Positions 33,701-45,700 of a stretch of DNA of 64,000 bases are shown in pieces; position 1 is the stretch's first letter, and each line of letters begins with the position of its first letter. The notes beneath the pieces were generated by a model. That model was not told where the DNA came from. It saw only the letters and a program-made list of their open reading frames with translations, and did no database searches. The stretch is from Diadema setosum (taxonomy: Eukaryota; Echinodermata; Echinoidea; Diadematoida; Diadematidae), in the NCBI RefSeq assembly GCF_964275005.1, contig NC_092695.1, positions 11,671,697 to 11,735,696 on the forward strand, read 5' to 3'. The position numbers and the translations under genes are program-made.

Positions 33701-36700
33701 TTTGTTTTGAGTCGGGGTAGAAGCACTCCGTTGTGCAATGTCTGCTTCTTTTTCTCTTCTTCTTCCGCTTTTCCCTTGCCTCCCAAGTATGAAATGATTT
33801 TTAGAATGTTGTGTGTGTGTTTTGTAACGTTATTGCATCATTTTTCTGCAAGGAAGAGGTGAGTTTCTGTTCGTGTATTGATGAGCACTGCAGTAAATGT
33901 GCAGGTGAAAAGCGTTCGAACTTTCTTTCCCGAGTATCGTGGAAACTCGATGTATTTCTAGGCCTATTAAAGGAGATCTCATATAACAGAATACTTATAA
34001 CAAACTATTTTCCGATCAAAATGAATTAATTTCCTTTGTTTTGTATCATTTATTGACGATCCCAAGGATCTCGTCGCAATACAGAGTTTCCAATGTGTAT
34101 TAATTTTCGCGTAGCTTTCGGTGCTGCAAACTTTTGCTAGGGCCTAATCCTACTACTAAACTTATCGTTCTATTTCTGTCGTTTCTCACACCTCGTTTGG
34201 TACGATTTCTTCCATTTTATATCACTTTATCCGTTCCCTTTATACTTTGAAATATTTAAACAATGCTTTCAAGTGTCTCGCACTGTTATTTTCGTAACAG
34301 CGATTTCTCCGCTTTGCTGCAATACTTTTGCTAGGGCCTAATCCTACTACTAAACTTATCGTTCTATTTCTGTCGTTTCTCACACCTCGCTTGGTACGAT
34401 TTCTTCCATTTTATATCACTTTATCCGTTCCCTTTATACTTTGAAATATTTAAACAATTCTTTCAAGTGTCTCACACTGTTATTTTCGTAACAGCGATTT
34501 CTCCGCTTTGCTGCAATACTTTTTCGAATCGAAGCGACGTGTGTTGTCTTTTCTAAATATTTGTGTTGTTGGGAGGTGTTGATACTTTGTATTTGTTATT
34601 TATTTTCCTCGGTTTTTATCTCGAGGGACTGTGCGTGTTTCTTAATGTTCATAGGAAAAGGCTAAAATGATCTGAGTGATGTCTGATGGTGATGATGAAA
34701 ACTACGCTGGTATAAAAAGACAGCTTACTGCAAATGCTGAGCGTACTTGCCGTTCGTTTTATTTCACTTTCCCTCTTATTCTTCTTCCCCCTTACTCTTC
34801 TTTCCCCTCCAAAGAATGATAAAAAAAAAAGAAATTACATACACCTCACAACAAAAAGATCCACGATCTACCAACCTTCGTAAAGTTAAATCTAAATGTT
34901 CAATATCAGCACAGAATAAAAAGAAAACATGTCATGAATTACAATAAATTAGAGCGAAGAGATTGTGAAATACTGAATACGTGCGCGCAGTCTCTTCGGC
35001 TCGAAGAAACTTGACACCCACCCCGCTCCCCTTGTGGAAATTTCCACAAAAGCAGGTGCCACACCCAGGTGCGTGCCAGACGAAAGAATGCGCGCACTGG
35101 AATAAACAGCGTGTAAATATCTTGAAAATATCGATCTCGAGAAGAACCAGCTCAGTTGAATTAAAGGAATCATTGCAAAGATACCGTGATTCTACAATTC
35201 TATAGCCTTTCTTTTGGTGCATAGCAGGAAACATCAGTCGAATATGGTGTACTTAATCGAATATCTTATGTTCCCTGAACAATAAAAAAAGAATCGATTA
35301 ATCAGTCAATTAAAAAGGCAATCACAGAAATACTTAAAAGGTCTCGTATGCCCAGACAAATTCACTATGAAGTAGGTCCAATGAGATGCAGTCATCACAT
35401 GGTTAGACAGCAAAATCATGACAATTAATTTCAGTTCATGCTCATCATAACTGCATATTACTTTTCGAAGTTTTGGCTATCAACATTCGTTCGTAGGTGT
35501 TTTTTTTTTTGTTTGTTTTGCATGTTTTTCCTCGTGAAAGACGTAATGACTTCTTCGTATCGAATGTAAACTGCATGTTAAATACCGTAAACAAGCCATC
35601 AGCTCAGCTATGGCACATTCGATCCATCGAACTTGCAGTAACCTCTATAGGCAGGAGCACATGGCGCATTCCTTTAACTTGAAAGTACAACCACGTGTTT
35701 GCACATTGGCGCAACCACACACAGCGCGGCATTTTGCGATCATCGTTATAGCAGACTTTCCGATTCCAGTCAGGGTAAAAGAAATTGGAATACCGGTACT
35801 TTCGGAAAATACTGATGTTTAAAATCCAGTAAAATTAAAAAGCTTGAAAACAGCGCATGATTATGTTTTATAGTAAACAGTAGTTGGAAACACCGAACAG
35901 AGTTTTGCATTCACTCACACAGAAGCTTTCTTGAGAAGATGAAAGCATCCCCCTTCCCTGCTAGATAGTGGAAGCTTCCATAACCAGCCCAGCAAGTTTC
36001 TGGAGGTACATACATGCACTTGTAGTCTTGTACACATGCATTGAGAGAAAGCAATCAATCACCGCTGAACATTGCGTAGTTTGGATTCTTTATCGTGCTA
36101 GTGACCAGCTCGATACTTCGGCATGTATCGTAATGTTATGTTAAAGAGCTTGTAGGCCTTATAAGTCGACAAGTTTAAATCAAAATGGCAAAAAAGAGGG
36201 AGGTGGAAAAAATACAGAGTCTGGTGGAAAATATGGATTTTGGAGCTGCTGAGTACGGATTTGTGCTTCCAAAGGTTGGCAGCTCTGCTGATCAATCAAC
36301 ATGTGGCGTTACATAATTGTTTCTAACCCACACCTTGCAGCTAAAAAAAGAAGAACCGAGAAAGAAAGATAATAATTATGAACAGACCAGGGTAAGAAAT
36401 TACACAAGGGAATGGGAGAGGGACCACACAAAACACCTACACACACACGCAGGTGCACGGCAGGCACAGGCACAGGCACACACACACACACACACACACT
36501 GTGACTGTGCTAAAACCCGTTAGATACTAAGAACCAGGTATCTCCGGCTTGTGTCTGGAGAAATGCATGTTATATCTAAACGAAATCTTCTCCACCAGGT
36601 TAATACATGTACATGTAATAGACCTCTACTGCTGATTGTGACTGAGGGAAACGTGGCTCTCTAAAACTCAATTTGGCTCCCTAAGAAGGTCCCTGAGGAG

Positions 36701-39700
36701 CCCGGCTGGCTTCCTAGAAAAAAAGTTAAGGTCGAGCCCTGATCACCATCATCATCAAACACCATCATCACCACCACCATCATCACCATCACCATCATCA
36801 TCAAACACCATCATCACCACCACCATCATCACCATCACCATCATCATCATCATCACCATCATCATCATTATCATCATCATCATCATCCCACCTTTGAATG
36901 CTGCCCAGTGGAGTGCATTGTCCCCTTCTCTGTCGGTCAGCTGCAGCCTGGCCCCTTTGCCCATGAGGTAACCAGCCAGTTGGGTCTGGCCATACTGACA
37001 TGATATGATGAGTGGTGAACATCCCTGGGGAAGATTCAATAAGATATTGTTAGAACAATTGCAGATTAGCTTGCAGGAGAGGACTAACATCGGACATTTA
37101 AAAACATGCATTCCATTTACAAATCATTGACAAAGGTCTAATAACCACTGCTACTTCCTAATGACATGATTGCTAACAACAGATATGAACAACATAATAA
37201 CATGGGAAGGGTGTTGGACATTTTCTTCACGGATGGCTAGGATGTTGTGATATGGGCTCTGTTGCACAAAACGATAACTTTCAATATAAGGAAACTCTGC
37301 AATCAATGGTAACTACCATAGCAACACTATTCCATTGTTAAGCAAGGCCAAGAAATCAATGATGGTTTAATATCATTTGATTGCAGAGAAATTACCATTT
37401 ATTGTAAAGTTAACATACTTTTATGTGATGGGGCTATGTTGTATGCATTCTTATTGGAGTGACAGACTAGAGAAATGAGCAAATCTGCATGACTTTTTTT
37501 AAAACAATTTTTGATTTTCTTCATTCTAACACACACACTCACACACACACATACTTTGGCAGTGGCATTGTGACAATCATGTACATTTTCACATTTTCAC
37601 AAGTTGGCTTCAATGAAGATAGTATATAAAGAGATGAACAGAATGGTGATAGTTTCAGACATAGAAGAGAGGTGTAAAAATTAAAACTCTCCTTATTTTC
37701 ATAAATCACTGACATAATTTCCATTAGCCACATCCATATATCAAACTTGGCAGAGGTGATGATGTCATCACCTTACAAGCCTCCCTCTGAACTGTACGCA
37801 AATCTTCATTAATCTGCCTTTTTGACCTGACATCAATAAGAATAAGATGTACTTACATCAAATTATCAAGGTCTTGTGATAACCTAGCTACAGGTTAGTG
37901 GGAATGAGTTTGCAGCTGCTATTGGATCATCAACACAAACAAGATTTTAATGACATTTTACATACAGGTCAATGGGAGTCTTGTGAGGTTTGACATCATC
38001 CCCTCTACCAAATTTTTTTATTTCTTTTTTAATATGAAAAAGGTGCCACTTAAAGATTTCATACTTTCCTATTTTCAAATGATTGTTACTTTGTATTTTT
38101 TTCGTCATTTGGATATATTAGATGGAAAATATAAGAAATGAAATAAAATACTATGAACAAATATGTCTGATTTTGATAAAACTTCTTTCATTTTGTTTGT
38201 CTGACTTTCTTAATATTTACAGAAGTCCACTTAAACACAGTATGGAATTGCATGTTGCAACCAATATTTACTGTACAATCATACAAGACAGAATCTAAAA
38301 AATGAACCACAAAAAAGGTGAATTAGCTGAAAGCAAAATGCCACATCTACAACATCTCTGATGGAAGCCAATCTACAGTGTAACTCTTAGGCTGCTTTCA
38401 CATAGAAGTATTCGGTATTCGGTATTCGCTATTTGCTATTCGGTATTCGCTATTCGAGCACCGAATACACCATCACCCGCACCGTCAACTCACCATCCCA
38501 TGTAGTGAGGATTTCTTCCTCCTACATCGCAGCAAATCTTATAAACAATTTCTAAACTGCATCAGAATGTCGGTCTACATGCTTATATTTGCTAACGGGC
38601 AAATCCAGACCAAAAGTGTCATTATTTCATAAACGAGAGACGGTATACGCTGCAAGAAAATCGAACAAGTTCGATTCCCACTTTGCTATACTTTTCGCAG
38701 GTATTCGGTACTTTCGAATAGTGCCCTCTTATGTGAACCGGTGTGAGGAAATCCTATCGTTCGATTCAAGCTATTCGCGTGCCCTCGAAAAACGAGCCCG
38801 AATACCCGAATAGTATACTTCTATGTGAAAGCAGCCTAAGCATTGCATTATTGACATGCACAGCTATACCACTATCTATATCAGTTCTATGACTGCATAC
38901 CAGGCACAATTTACACGAGCACACATGTATGATCATACAAAGCGTACTCAAGTGTGTGCAGTCAGTGATCTCACTCCACTTGTTAGTTTCTCACACAGGG
39001 CTATGCGTACATTATTGGAAGTAACCTGGGTATCTTGGTTAGATGAACATTTTAAGATCAACATACTGTATGATAGGATTCACTGCGATGATGAACATTT
39101 TACCCAACTCAGGCATGAAAAAGAAAAAAAACCAACAACTCATACATATCAACAATAGATTTTTTTTTTTTCAAGGTTACATCTGCACAGTTAGGCTACA
39201 ATTGTTTTCAACTTTCATTATTTGATCAAGGTATCACAACAGGAAATTCTACAGGCATTCCTATCCATGCACACATTCTGCACACAGTTCAATAATTGCC
39301 TTATGGTTACCACAGGGCAAAAATAGCATGGTGAGATTATATCAAAGCTGCAAAAGTCACTTTTACAGTGCAGCAGCACACATTTCCAGACTGCACCATG
39401 CGTATGTACGATTATTCAAGTCAATTCATTTTCACAAATCTGATAAAAACAGAGTTACATACAGTATATCAATGCATAATTACAGGCATATTATGAAAAT
39501 GTACAAGACAGAGAATATCTAACAGTTAAAAAGTATTCAAAATGTGGATGGATCAACACTGTCTAAGACCAGCCTCTCAGCCTTTTTTATATCATGAAAG
39601 TAGCATTCTGGGGGCTGGAAAAGAGAAACTATGTTTAGTGGAAAACTAGAATTATCACTGAAGGTGATTAATACCCCCGCCCCTAGTGTTGCTTTATAGT

Positions 39701-42700
39701 ATGTGATGTCATGAGGGCAATGACGTTAATACCAAGTTTGTGCACTTCTCGAATTGGAAACAGAATAATTTTAGTTTACGGTACAATACAGAGTTGACAC
39801 TGAGTATAAAACTTACAGCAAATGGAAACATGCTTTCCCCCAGCATCACTACACTTAAAGACCATCATACACACCAAATTTGACCTTCATAGATTGAATG
39901 GTTTATTTTGATACAAAAATGAATGGTTACCATGGCAACACATTTTTCTTAAACTAACACATTGGTGTCTTGCAAAACTACACTTCTAGATCATGACACA
40001 TACTAAATTTGACTTTAATTGCTTGAATAATGGAAAAATTATTCAATCTGCAAGGTTTTAGTAAAATTGTGGTTACCATGGCAACGGTTTGTGTGACAAA
40101 CACAAAAAAATGTGTTCCACATCTATACCTCAGGGCCATAATGCCTACCAAATTTGGTTTCAAATGCTTGAAAACTGTGGAAGAAGTTCACTCCACAGGA
40201 TTTAAAAAAAAAAATGCAGTTACCATGGCAACGCATTGTCCGATACAAATACAAAGGACATTTTGCAAAACTACACTTAAAGAGCATCATACACACCAAA
40301 TTTCACCTTCATAGATTAAATGGTTCAATTTGATACAAAAATGAGTGGTTACCATGGCAACATATTTTTCTTATATTAACATATTGGTGTCTTGCATAAC
40401 TACACCTCCCGATCATCATACATACTAAATTTGACCTTAATTGCTTGAATGATGTGGAAGTTATTCAATCCACAAGGTTTTGGTAAAATTATGGTTACCA
40501 TGGCAACGCTTTGTCCAACAAACACAAAAATTATGTGTTCCACATCTATGCCTCAAGGCCATAATGCCTACCAAATTTGATTTCAATTGCTTCAAAACTG
40601 TGGAAGTTGTTCTCTCCACAAGATTTCGAAGAAAACATGCAGTTACCATGGCAATGCTTTGTCAAGTACAAACACAACGAGTGTCTTGCATAACTACACC
40701 TATAGATCATCATAGATACCAATTTTGAAATTGATTGCTTAAATACTATGGAAGTTATTCAATCCACAAGGTTTTGGTAAAATTATGGTTACCATGGCAA
40801 CGCATTGTCCAACAAACACAAAAAACATGTCTTGCACATCTATACCTCAATATCATCATTTACCCTAAGTTTCATTTAAATTGCTTCAAAACTGTAGGAG
40901 GAGTTCACGACGCAAGATTTTGCAACAGACCAACCGACCGCCCGACCGCCCGCCCGCCCGACTAACATCACGGTGATTCCTATATACTCCCTTCACGCTA
41001 TGTGTGGCGGGGGTGTAATAAGTATTTTGACCTTTCCAGCATTACTTACACCTGTTCAGTAACAGAATTTGGGTGAGTATTTTCCACAAAAACTAACAGT
41101 GTTTTTGGAAAAACAAACAAAAACACAACAGGTGTATACACTAAAAAAACAAACAACAATTTAAACAAAAACAGTACATTTGGCATATTGTACATCTGTA
41201 CAATGAATCCCTCAGAACATAACCTGCACCGTAAGAACAATTTGAATGCTTTCTTAAACAGTCTTCCATGTTTCCTTTTCTCATAAAATCTCTGTAAAAT
41301 TTGACCACAAAAATAGGTTAGTGAACAATGTAGATGTACATTGTACATCTCTAGCTGTGCAATTACTGTTGAAAATGGCATCCTCCTGGTCAAAAACATG
41401 ACTTCATACAGGGTTGGGATCTTAAACCCCTGAGCAATATATTACGTCTTAAATTGATATTTCACTATTGCTAATCTCTGGCAATATTAGTCACTCCACA
41501 CTCCTATAGTGCAATGAGTTCAATCAATTTATGTAATTTATTGTTACACAGCTATAAAATTATTGCTGACAGGTTGCAGCTTGGCCTTTGACCTTGATTG
41601 AATGACCACAAGTCTTTGCATCATAATCACATACTGTTGTCTAATCATTTCCTCCCAACATGTCTATTAATCAAAATCAGATGTAACTTCACTCGTTGAT
41701 ATTCAAAGTCAATTTTGAATTGTGTTAACAAGAAACCACTTGCTATATCTATCCATATGGATGGATTGATTGACAGATGGATGGATGGATGGATGGATGG
41801 ATGGACACATGGGAGGAGAGGGAGTCAACAAGAATCATGCCCTTGGCATTGATTTCTATTAAACTAAAACATAAACACGCAGTGTGTTTGTGGATATTTG
41901 ACTTACTGGCTGAGATTGGTGGCAAATATTTGATACACACATCTGATAAACAAGGCATGCATACAGCACTCCTCAGATGCAAGCAACTCACCACAAACCT
42001 AATCCCACAGCAAACTAATGATTAACGGAGGAATCAAGATGTTTGCCTACCTTGTTGTCCACTGTATCGATGTTGACTCCAGCTTGTAGCAGGATGTCCA
42101 CTACTGCTATGTGACCATTCACACACGCCCAGTGGATTGGTCTGGCTCCAAGTTCGTTCTTGCTTTGTGTGTCTTTATTATAGGAGACCAAAGATGCAGA
42201 AACCATATCTTCCTGAGGTATTTCTTGTCACATCATGATTTACACTGTACGCTGCAAGTTTTTAATCATGGTAATTTTATAGTATGTATTGCAGTGATAT
42301 CGAGCACATACCTACAGCTTTCACAACAGTTACTACTGAGATAAATCGGTGCAAAATCAGAGAAATCCCTTGAAGAATGCACTTCAATGGATGTATCTAC
42401 CTGTCAGCCTACAAGGAACCAAAACTCCCTCAAAATTGTGCAACATTCTCAACCAAGCAGTAAAAATATCATTAAAATCAGGCAAGACCTATCCCATAAA
42501 ATCAAGACTGCATTAAACAAGTCATGGACACGTCTCCATAATCTCCGTACATGAAATTTGTAGCTTTCGTACTTTTCATGTGACTGGGACAATATTCTCT
42601 TGAATTAATATACAGCATGCAAGAAATGGTTTCTATTTCATTCTCCTCAAGGTTCGATCAGAGCTAGAGGTGGAAATATTCTGCTTAAATCATGGAAATA

Positions 42701-45700
42701 TGACAAATCTGAGACAAGGTCTTTTGATAACATCTGAAAAAAAAAAACTTTTTTACTCAAGGGAAGTGGAATCCTGTATGTGACATTTGTTTTTCTCTCT
42801 GTCTTTTGTATTGTTGGATTTTAAATCACATGTTAGTAATATTCTATGATGAGCACATAGATCTGTAGCCATAGGGCTGTGATGTACAGCAGAGTTATCT
42901 CACCTCATTAGTGCTGTAAACAATCCATCACATGATTTGCATTTGCAAAAAAACAAACAAACAAACACAACAACAACAACAACAAAACTGTTGCATGAAT
43001 TTTTAGGAAGGGAGCATGCCTTATTCTGGTCATGGCATGGAAATCATGTGATTTTAAACTACACTGTATGTTGTAAAGGAAATCTCCATTTCCATTTCCA
43101 AGCCCTAGGCTTTTGCGTGATTTCCTCCTTTGACTCAAACGTCTCTGGAAATATTTTGAATGTGATTTTATGAAATGAATTAATTGAATTGAATTGAATT
43201 GAAAACTAAATTGAATCATTGTACTATCAGGTCTATGTACATTCCACACTGACACGTCTGATCTCTTCAGAAAAATTACCCATGGCAACACCACATACAG
43301 CTTGCCTTCGCTTCACCCAGGCTTGATCAACTTTGTCACATCTAACGTCATTGCAATGAATTTGAACTGCAGCACGAGTCAACAGAAGAATGTAAAATGA
43401 ATATCACTCTACTATTTGTCCACATTTTCAGCAGACAATTCCATGAATACAAGAAATGACTGTGCAGGGTCTACATTACATGTACAAGTGGTTGTTTGTT
43501 CTCACCGAGAGGGACTTTGCACTGCACCATGATACGGATGATGTTGGTAAGGCCTCCCAGGCAAGCCCAGTGGACGGGGGTGTGACCCTTGTCATCGTGC
43601 TCGGTCAAGATACTCGGCCCTTCGAGTTCCAGCAGCTCCTGCACTCTCATCAAGTGACTGGACAAAATAATTGATACAACAGACATGTGAAATATGATAC
43701 TGTACCTTGTGCAGAAATGGCTTTAGAATGATTTGCTAGCATTCATATGTGTGTAAAGATATAGCATTACTATTTTCTTTATTTATCTTCTTTTTTTTGG
43801 GGGGGGGGCTGCAGACAAAGGCATCATCTAATAGTAGAATGAAAGGTATCTTCGGCGGTATAAATACAAAACAAAACAAAACTAACAACTGTACTGAATT
43901 ATACATTAAACCCTGAATTTTCCTTTCACATTCTGGGTACCTCATGTAGCAATTAATATCAAGATCTATCTCAGTACATTTACATAACACCCCAAATAAT
44001 ATCTACATATGGCAAAACCCCTCAAAGAGCACTTAAAGACAGTAAATATTGACAAACATCTCACTTGGTCTATTTTTTTTTTCAGTGAACTTAACTGATG
44101 TCTTTGTGATTATCAAGTGACATTTTAGTGAATTTCATGGTCTCCCAGGTCTCTCTCTCTCTCTTAAAAGGAAAAAAAAAAAATGAAATGATCCTAAAAT
44201 AGTCTTTTGGCAGTCTTTAATGAAAAATAATGGTCTTTCAGTGGTCTTTCAACAGACTTTCAGCGATCTCGCAATGAGCATTTCAAGCTCTTTAGTCTTT
44301 CAATTATCTCTCAACAGTCTCTCAAGAATTGCCACAATTTTGGGGAAGATCACTGAAAATTTATTAAGAGATCTTAGAGGGATCATTGACAGACACGTCT
44401 TTCAGAGATTTCTTGAAGATCTCGGGGATTATGCCAGATTATAATCTTTCTGTGATCCCTCAGGAGTTTTATTGGTCTCTCACTGAACGTTCAGCAATCT
44501 TCAAGGTGCCAAAGAAATCTATTTGCCAGGAAAATCACCTTTTGGTATTTCAACAATGTCTCAAGGGTTTTTAGTGCCAATCCACATGGTAGACACTATC
44601 TTTATCTGGTCTTGGAGATTGCTGACAGATCTTGCCAATTTGGGGTCTCTCAGTGATCTCTAAAGAGTCTCCATAATGTGAAATGGGGGTCTAACTAAAC
44701 ATACAGTACTACAACAAGCCAAAAGGTAGCTTGACTATGCACAATCACTTACATGTATTCCCCCCCCCCCCCCAACTTCACCATAGTGTCCTGTAGGGGT
44801 TAAATAGATCTTTTACAGATGGAACAATAGGGCATTCCCTGCATGAGGTCCACTGTGATAGTACAGAATATCGGTGAAGCGGGAGCAGATGAATTATCTA
44901 GTCAACAACTGGTTTCAGGTCATCTTGAGTGAGTAATCAAAGAACTGTAAGAAGTTCTAAGGTAAATCAAGCTGGACATTTTCTGTAAGTACAGTCAGTG
45001 TACATACTATTCACTGACTTTAACCTGAGGCAAACTGAACTTTTTTCCTGTGTAACCACTGCATCCACATTCAACCTGACAAAATAAAATGCATGACATG
45101 GATGGGCATTTAGAGCAAACACTGCAGCATACCATTAGTGTTTTCATTTACTATGCACATACACGCACAAACACACTGCATCCCACGACCCGCACACCAA
45201 TACATGCACGTGCACAGAGCATGCTATGGAACGTGGGGTGTCCGAGTACTCGAATTTGCATACACTGCTTGATTAGGGTGAATAACACACACCCCGACAA
45301 TATAGGGTACTAAAGCACAAAATCACCTAAGATCTGTAATGTACAATGATGTAAATTTATCCATGTACCATGAATTCAATCATGTGCCATCTGTGATGTG
45401 AAGAAATGCACGCTATTAAACAGTCATGCAAACAATATGTGCCAAATCCGTGATTAAATTGCACTTATAAAGGAAGTTACCCATTCTTTGACCGCTTAAA
45501 TTACGCAAGCAAAAATACTGTATACGCCATATATTTCGCGAGTCTAAATTTTCGCGAATCGGGAATTCCCGACGATTTCGCGAGTGGTTAAATTCGCGAT
45601 CGTGGAGTTCTGTACTGAACGGAGAAGTGTAAATGCGCGTGTACATCACACTTACATCGGGATCATCGTCAATATTTTAGCATGTCTTTAGTTTCGCGAA

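Noticed and set aside
39900..40950. Tandem array considered as a CRISPR-like repeat-spacer array
   Set aside because: The repeats and intervals are similar throughout (147-bp satellite units), with no unique spacers, in an animal intron.
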